A stretch of DNA of 64,000 nt from JBPRGG01 sp051418075 (GTDB lineage Bacteria; Bacteroidota; Bacteroidia; Cytophagales; Cyclobacteriaceae): the NCBI GenBank assembly GCA_051418075.1, contig JBPRGG010000041.1:89680-153679 (forward strand). Reading direction: 5' to 3'. Position 1 is the first letter of the stretch. Each line of letters starts with the position of its first letter. The position numbers were made by a program, and so were the translations under genes. This document shows, in pieces, positions 26,749 to 37,500 of the stretch. The notes beneath the pieces were generated by a model. It was not told where the DNA came from, did no database searches, and worked only from the letters and a program-made list of their open reading frames with translations.

Positions 26749-28101
26749 ATGATACACAAATTGGCAGATCAGGAAGAGGAAGATTATACCAACACCTTAA
26801 ACATGAGCCATGATAATTCAGAATTCCACCATAAATTATTAAAAACGGGAATTTGGGTATATTTTCTATTATTAATTTTTGAAGGAGCCCTGCGAAAATG
26901 GGTTCTCCCCAGTCTGGCCACTCCACTTTTGGTCATAAGAGATCCAGTTGCAATTGGTTTGATTTTCCTGGCCTGGAAAAATAACCTTTTTCCTCACAGT
27001 AAATATCTGATCCTAACCGTTGTAGTTGTTACATTCAGTTCTATAACTACCATGCTGCTAGGTCATCAGAATTTGCCCGTCATGATTTTCGGTGCCAGGA
27101 TATTTCTGATTCACTTTCCCTTGATTTTCATCATTGGGTCAGTTTTTGAAAGAAAGGATGTCATTCAAATGGGTAAGGTTTTATTGTGGATATCCATACC
27201 CATGGCCGTTCTGATCGCTTTGCAGTTTTATAGCCCTCAATCATCTCTGGTAAACAGAGGAATCGGTGGCGATATGGGTGGTGCGGGTTTCTCCGGAGCC
27301 ATGGGATTTTTTCGGCCTCCCGGAACATTTGCCTTTACTAATGGAACAACGCTCTTTTACAGTATGGTGGCTTGTTATATATTATACTTTTGGTTTAATG
27401 CAAAGGAAATTAATAAAATTATCCTGATGGGTGCAACTGCTGCTTTATTGATTGCCATACCACTCTCTATAAGCCGTGGCTTGGTATTTCAAGTTGCCGT
27501 ATCAGTATTATTTGCTGCTTTGGTTCTTTTTAGAAAACCTAAATATGCGGGCCGAATGATCATAGCATTTTTGGGGATTTTAATACTCCTGGTCATTTTC
27601 AATAATGCAGTATTTTTTCAAACTGCTATTGAAGTATTTGAAGCCCGGTTTGACAATGCAAGTCAATCAGAAGGTGGTTTGGAAGGCACATTAATTGATC
27701 GGTTTTTAGGCGGACTATTAAGTGCTTTAACCGAATCTGTGGATCAACCTATCTTTGGCTATGGAATAGGTATGGGAACCAATGTGGGCAGTATGATGCT
27801 TACCGGAGGTGTTACTTATTTAATTTCAGAAGGTGAGTGGGGGCGTTTAGTTGGAGAAATGGGCCCTATCTTAGGTTTAGCTATTATTTTTATCAGAATT
27901 GGTTTGAGTTTTAAAATAGGCATTGCCTCTTACAAATGGCTGGCTTTGGGAGATACTTTACCCTGGCTGTTACTAAGTTTTGGATTATTACAATTGGTAC
28001 AGGGGCAATGGGCCCAGGCAACTGCCTTAGGATTTGCCATAATGATTGGTGGATTATTAATAGCTGTATTAATGGATAACAGGGAAAAACAATTGAAGTA
28101 A
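26749..28101 (+). CDS. O-antigen polymerase / ligase-like membrane protein (Wzy type)
   Basis: A 450-residue membrane protein with about ten to twelve helices. Its beginning (FEGALRKWVLPSLATPL) is characteristic of putative polymerases in Bacteroidota polysaccharide loci. A large outward loop between later helices (about 285-345, with DRFLGGLLSAL and GYGIGMGTN) matches the Wzy_C/O-antigen ligase layout. In this context it most likely joins flipped repeat units; a ligase role is the alternative. Polymerases diverge strongly in sequence, so the call rests on topology, the N-terminal motif and the neighbours. Confidence 0.8.
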   Translation: MIHKLADQEEEDYTNTLNMSHDNSEFHHKLLKTGIWVYFLLLIFEGALRKWVLPSLATPLLVIRDPVAIGLIFLAWKNNLFPHSKYLILTVVVVTFSSITTMLLGHQNLPVMIFGARIFLIHFPLIFIIGSVFERKDVIQMGKVLLWISIPMAVLIALQFYSPQSSLVNRGIGGDMGGAGFSGAMGFFRPPGTFAFTNGTTLFYSMVACYILYFWFNAKEINKIILMGATAALLIAIPLSISRGLVFQVAVSVLFAALVLFRKPKYAGRMIIAFLGILILLVIFNNAVFFQTAIEVFEARFDNASQSEGGLEGTLIDRFLGGLLSALTESVDQPIFGYGIGMGTNVGSMMLTGGVTYLISEGEWGRLVGEMGPILGLAIIFIRIGLSFKIGIASYKWLALGDTLPWLLLSFGLLQLVQGQWAQATALGFAIMIGGLLIAVLMDNREKQLK

Positions 28102-28161
28102 AGGAAAATTTAATTTTACAGCTATATTTAACAACTAACTAATCTTATTAAATCAAGATGT

Positions 28162-29385
28162 ATGAGAATGCTTCGTGTTATTTCTACAATGGACCCGCTA
28201 ACCGGTGGGCCAAGCCAGGGAATTAGAAATTCTATTCCAGCCTTACAAAAATTAGGGGTAGAAAGTGAAGTAGTATCTTTTGATATGCCCGACGCTTCTT
28301 TCTTAAGAAATGAAGCTATCAAAGTACATGCCCTGGGACCATCATATTCACCCTGGCAGTACTGTCCTAAGTTTATACCCTGGTTAAATAAAAATTACGA
28401 TCGATTTGATTTAATAATTGTGCATGGATTATGGAAATACAATATGTATGGCTCAATGAAAGGCATTTTTAAGCTTCGGAAAAAAGGTTACCATAATGTT
28501 CCTAAGATTTATATCATGCCACATGGCATGCTGGACCCATACTTTCAAAAAGCTCCTGAAAGAAAACTTAAAGCAATACGAAATAATTTATACTGGAAAT
28601 TCATTGAAAATGAATTTATCAATCGTGCAGATGGCATATTGTTTACTTCCGAGGAAGAGCGAAGGCTTTCACATTTTTCATTTCCGAATTATCACCCCCA
28701 GCAATTAATTAATATTGGTTATGGAATAATTCCACCTCCGGAATTTGTACCAAAAATGAAAGAAGCATTCCAGCAAAAGTGTACTGGAGTTGAAAACAAA
28801 CCCTTCATTTTATTTTTGAGTCGGATTCATCAAAAGAAAGGAGTTGATAACCTCTTAGCAGCTTATGATAAAATCTCGAAGGAAAAGATTGCATCCAAGC
28901 CATTGCCTGATTTGGTAATAGCTGGTCCTGGCATAGACACACCTTTCGGTAAAAAAATTAAAAAATCCGTAGCAGAATCCTCAACTTTCAAAAATAAAGT
29001 ATTCTTCCCCGGAATGTTAAAAGGTGATGCCAAATGGGGAGCTTTGTACAGCTGTGAGGCTTTTATTCTGCCCAGTCATCAGGAAAACTTTGGGATAGCT
29101 GTAGCAGAAGCATTGGCTTGTACAAAACCAGTACTAATCACTGACAAAGTAAACATATGGCAGGAAATAAAATCATCAAATAGTGGATATGTAACCAATG
29201 ATGATTTTTCAGGCACATTTTCCCTGTTATCGGAATGGATAAATTCTAATTCGAATGAAAAAAGCATAATGTCTAAAAATGCCAGGAAATGTTTTGAAGA
29301 ATATTTTGAAAGCGATTTTGCCGCCCAAAAATTCTTAGAAGGACTGCAGCAATCTCAAAAATCAGCTGTTGAAGAAAAATATTAG
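28162..29385 (+). CDS. GT4 glycosyltransferase
   Basis: A 407-residue GT-B enzyme. The glycine loop (DPLTGGPSQGIRNSI), a catalytic-side IVHGLWKYN and IMPHGMLDPYF (conserved in Bacteroidota GT4 proteins), the donor half (FILFLSRIHQKKGVDNLL) and E-x7-E (ENFGIAVAEALACTKPVL) are all visible. The ATG at 28162 is used; another lies two codons on. It follows the polymerase gene after 60 bases and precedes a GT2 gene by 22 bases. Confidence 0.87.
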   Translation: MRMLRVISTMDPLTGGPSQGIRNSIPALQKLGVESEVVSFDMPDASFLRNEAIKVHALGPSYSPWQYCPKFIPWLNKNYDRFDLIIVHGLWKYNMYGSMKGIFKLRKKGYHNVPKIYIMPHGMLDPYFQKAPERKLKAIRNNLYWKFIENEFINRADGILFTSEEERRLSHFSFPNYHPQQLINIGYGIIPPPEFVPKMKEAFQQKCTGVENKPFILFLSRIHQKKGVDNLLAAYDKISKEKIASKPLPDLVIAGPGIDTPFGKKIKKSVAESSTFKNKVFFPGMLKGDAKWGALYSCEAFILPSHQENFGIAVAEALACTKPVLITDKVNIWQEIKSSNSGYVTNDDFSGTFSLLSEWINSNSNEKSIMSKNARKCFEEYFESDFAAQKFLEGLQQSQKSAVEEKY

Positions 29386-29407
29386 AACCAATTAATAAAT
29401 TCATTTA

Positions 29408-30256
29408 ATGGAAAAAGAAATTACATTCATCATTTTAACCTATAATGAAGAACGTTTGATAGAAGATTGTCTGGACAGTCTGGAAGGAATACATTCACAT
29501 ATTTTCGTGGTTGATGATTTTTCCAGTGATAATACAGTAGAGATATTAAAACGTCGGGGAATAAAATTTACACAACATAAATTTGTCAATTACTCGCAGC
29601 AAAGGAATTGGGCACAGGAAAATAATTTATTCGATACACCATGGGTATGCCATCTGGATGCTGATGAAAGATTAACCCCTGAATTACGGGAATGGTTTAT
29701 TGAGGAGTTTCCTAAGGAAAAAAATGAGTTTGATGCATTTCTTTTTCCCCGTCGAGCTGTATTTATGGGGAGATGGATAAAATACGGCGCTCACTATCCC
29801 AATAACTATCATGCCAGATTATATAAAAAAGGAATGGGAAAATGTGAGGAAAAAGCCTATGACCAGCATTTTGTGACTTTTGGTAAAGAAAAGATCATTT
29901 ACAAAAAAGACTTTTCAAATATTCTTACAGATAGTCTGGAAAAATTTACAGCCTCGCATAACAAATGGTCTAGTCACGAAGCTCAAGGCATCATCAGTCA
30001 GAGTGACTTTGGAGAAGTACAAGAAAAGTTTGGCGGAAATCCTATTCAAAGCAGAAGATGGATGAAAAAAAACTTTTATGATAGAATGCCCCTGTTCTTT
30101 CGAAGCTTTTTTTATTTCTTTTACCGCTTTTTTATACGGGGAGGTTTCAGAGATGGAAAAGAAGGGCTAATATTCCATGTTTTACAAGCTTTTTGGTTCA
30201 GGTTTTTAATTGATGCCAAAGTTTATGAGCAAAAAATGAATAAAAGACTTAAATAA
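29408..30256 (+). CDS. GT2 glycosyltransferase (WaaE/KdtX-like)
   Basis: An inverting GT-A glycosyltransferase of 282 residues. The N-terminal FIILTYNEERLIEDCL strand-loop, the VDDFSSDNT motif and the metal-binding DADE (HLDADERLTPEL) are clear, and the C-terminal hydrophobic/aromatic region may attach to the membrane. The pattern is that of the beta-1,4-glucosyltransferase WaaE/KdtX group. It could act on lipopolysaccharide core or on the lipid-linked repeat; its position in the exopolysaccharide operon favours the latter. Confidence 0.85.
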   Translation: MEKEITFIILTYNEERLIEDCLDSLEGIHSHIFVVDDFSSDNTVEILKRRGIKFTQHKFVNYSQQRNWAQENNLFDTPWVCHLDADERLTPELREWFIEEFPKEKNEFDAFLFPRRAVFMGRWIKYGAHYPNNYHARLYKKGMGKCEEKAYDQHFVTFGKEKIIYKKDFSNILTDSLEKFTASHNKWSSHEAQGIISQSDFGEVQEKFGGNPIQSRRWMKKNFYDRMPLFFRSFFYFFYRFFIRGGFRDGKEGLIFHVLQAFWFRFLIDAKVYEQKMNKRLK

Positions 30257-30289
30257 CGTTTGATTCCGGTCAGCCCAAACTAATTTAAA

Positions 30290-31762
30290 ATGAGAAGCGT
30301 GAAATTGTATTGGATTTCAGGATTGATCTTTCTTCAAAACATGGCTTTGGCTCAAACTTTGGATTCTCCTCAGATTAAAATAGGCACATTCGTTACCCTG
30401 GCCAGCAACAAGTATCAACCACTTTGGATTACTTCAAACAGGTTTGGTCAGATAACTGATGAGCAAGTTGATATGTCCAGTCACATTGCATTCTCAAATC
30501 ATCATGATTTCAATTTCAAAAAAAGCTCAGACAATAAGAAATCTTTTCATCTTAAATATAAATTAGATTTATACAATAACAGTTCATTTGGTCAGACATT
30601 CTTTCAGGAAGCATTTGTCAGTTTAAATCACAAGGGATGGGAATTTAGAGCAGGCCGGTATCAGGAGATTTTGGGTCAGGTCCACCCTGAACTATCCAGT
30701 GGCTCTTTGAATATCAGTGGCAATGCCATACCAATTCCCAAATTCAGTTTCCGAACTATAGATTATGAAGTTGTTCCGTATACCAATGGCTGGTTGCAGT
30801 TTAAAGGGCTGATAGGACATGGTTGGTTAGGGAAAGAACGCCTAATGAAAGATGCTTTTCTCCATGAAAAGAATTTCTACATGAGAATTGGCAAAGGGAA
30901 ATTCAGGATTTATGGTGGTGTACATCATTTTGGTATTTGGGGTGGCCGCAAAAGTCCCGACTTTGAGCTGGATCGATCATTAAAAGGATTTATGAATGTT
31001 TTACTGGTGCGGGAAGCAAATGATGGAAGTGTAGTTCCGGGCCGTCTGCCTAATCGAGCTGGTCTACAACGAGGCACAGTTGATGGAGGCTTCACTTTCG
31101 AAGGATACAATAAAACATTTCATTTGTACACTCAAATGCCGGTTGCCACTGGCACCAGCATTACTATCCGTAATATTGATCGATTACTAGGGTTTTCAGT
31201 GGACAATAAAGATAAAAAAAGCTTCTTTCACGGTTTTGTAGCTGAATTATTGTATACTAAACAAATGAGTGATTTTCCAACTGCCAAAGAGCCTTATTAC
31301 TATTATGCAAATGGAGTGTATGTAACCGGGTGGGAGTATTTAGGACGTATTATAGGAAATCCTCTGGTTATTAACAGAACCCGTGGTAGCAATTATTTCA
31401 ATTCGATTCAACCACCTGTATGGGATCCAGATGAAAATTATCCCATTGTGTATAATATTATTAGCAACAGGGTGATATCAGCACATTTTGGTTTGTCCTA
31501 TTCTCCCCTACAAAACCTGAACTGCAAAACCATAGTAACCATGGCCCGGCATTATCCTAATTTTAATAGCAAAAACCTTTTCGATCTATATAAGAATCAG
31601 TTTTACAGTTTACAGGAATTACACTATAGTAACCTCCAAAGTAATTTCTCATTTACAGGTGCTCTTGGTTTTGATGCCGGAAATTTATCTGATAATGCGG
31701 GATTAATGCTGGGTATCGAATATGAAATACCAAAACAATTTTCCTCTAAATTATTTAGATAA
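30290..31762 (+). CDS. Capsule assembly protein, Wzi family
   Basis: An outer-membrane beta-barrel protein of 490 residues with a signal peptide (about 1-22, ending in ALAQ). The mature protein has the alternating aromatic strands and the GRYQEILG, GGVHHFGIWGG and NRAGLQRGTVDGG stretches seen in the Cap_assemb_Wzi family, whose E. coli member binds capsule polysaccharide at the cell surface. Its place in the synthesis operon suggests that at least part of the polymer is kept on the cell as a capsule. It is 12 bases before the second GT-C paralogue. Confidence 0.87.
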   Translation: MRSVKLYWISGLIFLQNMALAQTLDSPQIKIGTFVTLASNKYQPLWITSNRFGQITDEQVDMSSHIAFSNHHDFNFKKSSDNKKSFHLKYKLDLYNNSSFGQTFFQEAFVSLNHKGWEFRAGRYQEILGQVHPELSSGSLNISGNAIPIPKFSFRTIDYEVVPYTNGWLQFKGLIGHGWLGKERLMKDAFLHEKNFYMRIGKGKFRIYGGVHHFGIWGGRKSPDFELDRSLKGFMNVLLVREANDGSVVPGRLPNRAGLQRGTVDGGFTFEGYNKTFHLYTQMPVATGTSITIRNIDRLLGFSVDNKDKKSFFHGFVAELLYTKQMSDFPTAKEPYYYYANGVYVTGWEYLGRIIGNPLVINRTRGSNYFNSIQPPVWDPDENYPIVYNIISNRVISAHFGLSYSPLQNLNCKTIVTMARHYPNFNSKNLFDLYKNQFYSLQELHYSNLQSNFSFTGALGFDAGNLSDNAGLMLGIEYEIPKQFSSKLFR

Positions 31763-31774
31763 AACCATTTGAAC

Positions 31775-33283
31775 ATGAATTTAATTAATTTCACCAAAAA
31801 AGATCTGCTTTTGGTGGTCCCTTTCTTCCTCATTATTGCTTTATTAGTATTTACGCATAGTATGCAACAAGATATTAATCATGATGAGCATCAATATATA
31901 GCAGCTGCAAAAGTGACAGCCGATCAGGGTTTACTTCCTTACAAAGATTACCGGTTCATTCATATGCCTTATTCAGTATTTATTAATGCCTTGGTATTTA
32001 AATTTACCGATCATCTTTTGATTAGCTCCAGGTTGGTCAATGCGATTTCCTTCTTTTTTATTCTATTAATATTGTTTACTATTACCTTTCAGTCATTTCC
32101 AGATCAAAGTCGACTAATTCGTTTTCTGTCAGCAGCATCAGCAGTATGTTTACTTTTATTTAATCAGGTGGTCAAATTTACCTTTGGCAAAGCCTGGACC
32201 TTTGATTTGCCATTGTTACTTTCTGTCATAGCATTTCTAATCCTGACCTACCTTTCAAAAATACATGTAAAAAGAAAACTTTTTATAGCTGGAATCTTAT
32301 TAGGCTTATCCATTGGAATTCGTTTACAATTTATATTTGTAGCATTTGTCCTATTTATTTATGTAATCTGGGCAAACTATAAAAAGAATATTTTCAAGCC
32401 CAAAGAGATACTTTACTTAATTGGAGGCGGCTTTACAGCTTTAATTCCACTTTTAATTCTAATTTTGATTAATTTCAAAGGTTTCTTTTTTGATATCTAC
32501 ATGTTTCATTCCATTGTAGATATCCAATACGTAGATTATGGCTTGTCATTTCTGGAAAGATTTTATGCTATGCTTGAAGCCTTACTTTCAAAAAGCAACT
32601 TTCTTATAGTTTCATTAGCTGTAATATTTATTGGAGCAACCTATTTATTCGAATTATCAAAAAATAAGGATGCAACCTTAAAATTGCAATCATTCTTCTT
32701 TCTTTTACCTGCTTTAGGGTTTATTGCTGTGGGAAAAGTAATTTTATTCCAATACATTTACCCCCTAATCGTATTCAGCATGTTTGGGATAATTTTAGGT
32801 ATTTCCGGACTGAAAGTTAATAAGTTACGTTCATTATTGGTTCTCCTGGTTTTTGCCCTGGTAAGTGTAGCATTAGGAAGTAATTTTCAACTTCAAGAGA
32901 CTTTTGAACCGGCAAAATGGGAAGCAAACACCTTTAATCGATACAGTGAAGAAATTTCGAAAATAACAGGTGAAAATGCAAAGGTGTTGACCTTATCCCC
33001 TGGCAGGGTGTTGGAAAGTGGTAATAGTCAAATTTATAAGGAATTCGTAACTACTCCATTCATATGGCGTTCATCTCATTTTATACCGGCTGATATCAAA
33101 AATAATTTAAATATTATCTCAATGGACGGGCTAAGTTCATATTTGGAAGCCAGCCCACCAGATGCTATTTTAGTTGGATTTGAGCCGGAAGAAATTGAGT
33201 TACCCCTCATCAAATATGCTTCTTCTAATAATTATCAAAAGAAAAAAGTATTAGAAGGTATATTGTTTTTGAGAAATAATTGA
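31775..33283 (+). CDS. GT-C membrane glycosyltransferase-like protein, paralogue 2
   Basis: A 502-residue integral membrane protein with about ten helices and a soluble C-terminal domain. The first outward loop has the acidic INHDEHQYIAAA motif typical of GT39-like enzymes that take sugars from polyprenyl phosphate. It is a close paralogue of the protein at 15943-17523, sharing long stretches at both ends (PYKDYRF, HMPYS, IYKEFVTTPF, LVGFEPE). I use the ATG at 31775; a TTG two codons earlier is less likely. It is followed, after 129 bases, by a UbiA-family prenyltransferase that could supply its donor (inference). Confidence 0.75.
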   Translation: MNLINFTKKDLLLVVPFFLIIALLVFTHSMQQDINHDEHQYIAAAKVTADQGLLPYKDYRFIHMPYSVFINALVFKFTDHLLISSRLVNAISFFFILLILFTITFQSFPDQSRLIRFLSAASAVCLLLFNQVVKFTFGKAWTFDLPLLLSVIAFLILTYLSKIHVKRKLFIAGILLGLSIGIRLQFIFVAFVLFIYVIWANYKKNIFKPKEILYLIGGGFTALIPLLILILINFKGFFFDIYMFHSIVDIQYVDYGLSFLERFYAMLEALLSKSNFLIVSLAVIFIGATYLFELSKNKDATLKLQSFFFLLPALGFIAVGKVILFQYIYPLIVFSMFGIILGISGLKVNKLRSLLVLLVFALVSVALGSNFQLQETFEPAKWEANTFNRYSEEISKITGENAKVLTLSPGRVLESGNSQIYKEFVTTPFIWRSSHFIPADIKNNLNIISMDGLSSYLEASPPDAILVGFEPEEIELPLIKYASSNNYQKKKVLEGILFLRNN

Positions 33284-33412
33284 TAAAAGGAAATCATTAC
33301 ATTTTAATTACTGGAAATTTTACGATTCCCGTCAAACAAAGAATTTCAACAAGTAGTTCATCAAAGTTGATTTAGCTCAACCTTATTTATAAACTCTAAA
33401 ATAATAGAATTA

Positions 33413-34372
33413 ATGCTTACCAGATTAAATAACATAGGAACTTCGGAAAAGCTACAGGATTACATTAAAATTGCAAGACCTGATCATTGGTTTAAAAATA
33501 TATTTATGCTGCCAGGTTTTCTGTTTGCAGCTTACTATTTTAAGGTCGAGTATACAGGTACATTACTTCTGGAAATTTTCTTGGGTGTCTTAGCTACCTG
33601 TTTTATTGCTTCTGCCAATTATGTGATAAATGAATGGCTGGATGCAGACTTTGACAAATACCATCCATTGAAAAAGAACAGACCATCTGTTGTCAATAAA
33701 CTGAATCCTAATTTTATTTACATAGAATATTTCTTGCTTACCTTGGTGGGACTAAGCATCAGTTTCTATATTTCAATGCCATTTTTTATTACAGAATTGG
33801 TCTTACTTATTATGGGTATTATATATAATGTAGAACCCATCAGATCAAAAGATAAAGTTTATTTGGATGTTTTATCAGAGTCTGTTAATAATCCTATACG
33901 CTTTTGCCTGGGCTGGTTCTTAATTGTTCCTGACATCTACCCTCCTATTAGCATTTTGGTAGCATATTGGATGGGAGGCGCTTTTTTAATGGCTACTAAA
34001 AGGTTTTCCGAATATCGATTTATTTCTGATAAAACTACCGCCAGTTTATATAGAAAATCATTCAAGCATTACAATGAAGTTAATTTATTGATTTCTGTTT
34101 TCTTTTATGCCCTGTCATCCTCCTTTTTTTTAGGCATATTTTTAATTAAGAATAAAATCGAGCTACTATTATCTTTTCCATTTTTTGCTATTTTGTTTGC
34201 GTGGTATTTAAAAATAGGGTTTGAAAAGGATTCTTCAGCTCAAAGACCGGAAAAAATGTACAAAAAAAGAGGTTTTATTTCTTATATTATCTTTTTTGCT
34301 ATTCTTTTGATTATATTAATCTATGTTGATATTGAACCGTTAAATTGGTTTCTAAAGAATCGTTTCCATTAA
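33413..34372 (+). CDS. UbiA-family prenyltransferase, DPPR-synthase-like
   Basis: A 319-residue polytopic membrane protein of the UbiA family with about eight helices. The first aspartate-rich motif is present as NEWLDADFDKYHP with the following KKNRPS, the form found in decaprenyl-phosphate phosphoribosyltransferases rather than quinone or heme enzymes. The second region is LDVLSESVNNPIR. The N-terminal YIKIARPDHWFKNIF also suits this branch. By family knowledge it could transfer a phosphosugar to a polyprenyl phosphate, creating a membrane donor for a GT-C enzyme such as the neighbouring protein. It ends the cluster before a bidirectional terminator. A quinone-type prenyltransferase is possible but unsupported by context. 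Confidence 0.75.
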   Translation: MLTRLNNIGTSEKLQDYIKIARPDHWFKNIFMLPGFLFAAYYFKVEYTGTLLLEIFLGVLATCFIASANYVINEWLDADFDKYHPLKKNRPSVVNKLNPNFIYIEYFLLTLVGLSISFYISMPFFITELVLLIMGIIYNVEPIRSKDKVYLDVLSESVNNPIRFCLGWFLIVPDIYPPISILVAYWMGGAFLMATKRFSEYRFISDKTTASLYRKSFKHYNEVNLLISVFFYALSSSFFLGIFLIKNKIELLLSFPFFAILFAWYLKIGFEKDSSAQRPEKMYKKRGFISYIIFFAILLIILIYVDIEPLNWFLKNRFH

Positions 34373-34470
34373 TTAATCAATCATCATCAACGCTGACTTT
34401 TAGCCTGTCATCAGTTGAGGGGCAAGTTGCTCCAGTGTCTTATTAATTTAGCAATTTCAAATGCTTACAT

Positions 34471-34512
34471 AAAAAAAACCAAAGCCAGTTTAATTGAGCT
34501 TTGGTTTTTTTT
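34471..34512. terminator. Bidirectional terminator
   Basis: A perfect 15-bp stem (34471-34485 with 34498-34512) made of an A-run, ACCAAAGC and its complement, with a 12-nt loop. It closes the rightward polysaccharide cluster and the convergent gene at 34531-37617. Confidence 0.92.
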
Positions 34513-34530
34513 ATTTTATAAGATTAAATG

Positions 34531-37500
34531 TTATTTGGGTGGAGCACTCATAAGATCCTCTACAATTCCTGCTATTTTATCATCAGAAAGCTTAATAAAT
34601 ACTCTGTGATGCTGGCTATTATTATATTTTTGATTCCAGTATACTTTATCAGTACTATCCAAATCATATCTGCCATTAGAATCAACATCAAAATATTCAG
34701 GTCTTACAGCAAACAATACACCTACCTGATCCCAGCTTTCTCTTCCATCTCTTAAAACATCAATACTACTGTGCCAGTTATCATACGCAATTTTTACAGG
34801 ATTGCTATTGCTGGTTGCCGGAAGTTTCCTATGACCAGTTTTGAATTCACCGTCACCGGAAACATAGAATGGACGAGGCCAGTTTTTAATCAATTCTCGC
34901 AAATAAACCTGAGATCCCATTCTGCCAAAATTCCAATTAATTCTGGGAATGGTAGTAGTATTTGTCACAGCTACCCACATTTTCACTTTAGATTTGATTA
35001 ACTGCATTCCTTCCGTATCGCGCATTAAATGAACCAAACCATGAGGGTGTCCTACTGTAACAATGGTCACACTATTGTTAGGCATGTTTTTCATCATCTG
35101 CTTATATGCCTGTACCAATTCCGTAGATTTATTGACCAGGTTATGTCCAAATTTTCTGGTATCCCTACCAATTAAAGTCAAATAATCATCCCTGCTATCT
35201 CCTACATCAGTCAAAGCATATTGTCCAATGGGCAGATCACCTCTTTTATAATAAGTATTGATTGCATCAATTGTCCCAATTCCAGTAGCAACTTTTCCCG
35301 AGCTAAAAATAACACCTAAAATATTTGCTTCGCCATAATCCGCTAATTTATGTAATGTAGCAAGGGCACCTGCATCGTCACAATCAGAACCTAAATCTGT
35401 ATCAAAAATGATATTAGGTACTGAACTTGATGATACTACAGGATTAATTGTTAAACTGACTACTGCTTCAGCATAATCTCCATCATTGTCTGTAATTCGA
35501 TATGTGAACAGATCCTGACCAGAATAACCGGGATTAGGATAATAGGTGAAACTACCATCTTTAGACAAGCTTAATTGTCCATTGGAAGCATTTTTAGTAA
35601 TAGTACTTGTAATTGGCGTATCTTCTAAACCTGAATCATTTAAGGTTACATTACCTGACAAATAAGTGTCCTGTTCTAAAGAGAGATTGTCATTTGTGGC
35701 TACAGGTTTGTAATCAGCTACAGGATTGATCACTTCAATGTAAACCACAGCATCTGAATTATCACCATCTGCATCGGTAATTAGGTAAGAAAATTGGTCC
35801 TTTCCAATAAAACCTGAATTTGGTACATACTTAAAGGTCCCATCCTGATTGAACGATAAGGTTCCGGAAGATACATTTTTAGTAATTGTAAACTTAACCG
35901 GCCCATCCTCTAAACCTGAATCATTTTTAGATATGTCGTTACTTAGAGATAGATCTTTTTCGACTTTATAATTATCATTCTTGGCTAAAGGCAAATGATC
36001 ACTAATACATACCTTGATGTAAATTACACCTATCTCATAATCGCCATCAGCATCTGTAACTTTATACTTACCATAGTCCTGTTTGTTATTATAGTCAGAC
36101 CTGGGTACATAGGTAAAAGAACCATCCTCATTCAATGTCATGGATCCGCCATTAACATTTCTAATTAATTCATATACAACAGGTTGGTCTTCAAGACCTG
36201 AGTCATTATCTGAAACATTACCAGCGTAAGAGGTTCCTGTATCCATGGTATAAAAATCATCCCTTGTGCTTGGCTTACTATCGGTTTTCTTGACAGTTAC
36301 CGAAATACTAACTGTTCCATCGTCAAAATTACCATTAGCATCTGTCACCCGGTAAGTAAAAGAATCACTACCGCTAAAGCCGTCATTGGGTGTATATGCA
36401 TAAGTACCCCGACTGGTCAGACTTACTGTACCAAATTTAGCATCATTAGTAATTTTAAAAGAAAGAGAAGTCGTACTATTTATTTTTGGGGAAAGATCAC
36501 CATTGTAAGTGCTATTAGAATACATGGTTATACTTTCATCATATGCAGTGAGATCGGATGCGATTGAGCCTATTGTGATATATACATTTGCCTGATCATA
36601 ATCACCATCAGCATCCATTACCTTATATGAAAAATCAATGGTGCCGTTAAAGTTTTCAGGGGCAATATATTGAAATGAACCATCATCCTGTAACAGCAAG
36701 CTACCTGTTGAAACGTTATTTACAATACTGTAAGTGACTGGTGCGTCAGATATATGAAGGTCATTATTAGATACTTTTCCATATAACTTGCCATCATTGG
36801 TTACGTACTTATCATCAACGGCATCAGGTTGATAATCTGGAATTTGCACCTTCAAAAACACATATCCCTCATCCTGATCGCCATGCACATCTCTTACTTG
36901 ATATACAAAGAAATCTTGTTGCCAATTATAACCAGCCCGGGGAGTATATTCAAAAGTTCCATCACTATTTAAAACAAGATTCCCTCCATTGGCATTTTTC
37001 TTTAATCTGTATTTTACCGGAAGATCATCTAATCCTGCATCATTGAGCGATACATTACCTTTTTTAACCGCACTCGTTCTGATTGTATAAAAATCGGAAT
37101 TTGCAATAGGTTGATTGCCTACTTTTGCGTTATTTTGGGGTTTTTGTTCAGCAATTGAATTATCAAATACTTTTTGACCATAAATCACCAATTCACCAAC
37201 TTCTGCTTCCTTACCTACCTTAACGACCTTGATGATTTGAGTAATAATTGAAACATCATGATGATTCCAGCTATACAAAGCCTTCAAATCATCATTTACC
37301 AGGAGATGAAAAGAGTTTTCTCTTAAATAATACAATTTTACATTTCCTTCATTTTTTCCGTCAAACAAGAGAACTTTAGAAATTTGATATTCAGAATTTA
37401 AATCAATTATTACTTCATTAGTTTCACCTTTCCAGAATGATAATGGAATTCCTCCCGGACTATATGCAGGATCTCCTGCAAGCTGTTGCTCGTCCAATAA

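Noticed and set aside
13139..34372. O-antigen locus of lipopolysaccharide instead of capsule or exopolysaccharide
   Set aside because: Wza, the Wzc-type kinase and Wzi point to capsule or exopolysaccharide export. A shared use with lipopolysaccharide cannot be excluded, but no O-antigen chain-length regulator or clear ligase was seen.
35425..37110. Possible CRISPR-like or microsatellite repeat
   Set aside because: The repetition is about 280 bp in phase with the reading frame and encodes cadherin-like domains; there are no short identical repeats or spacers.
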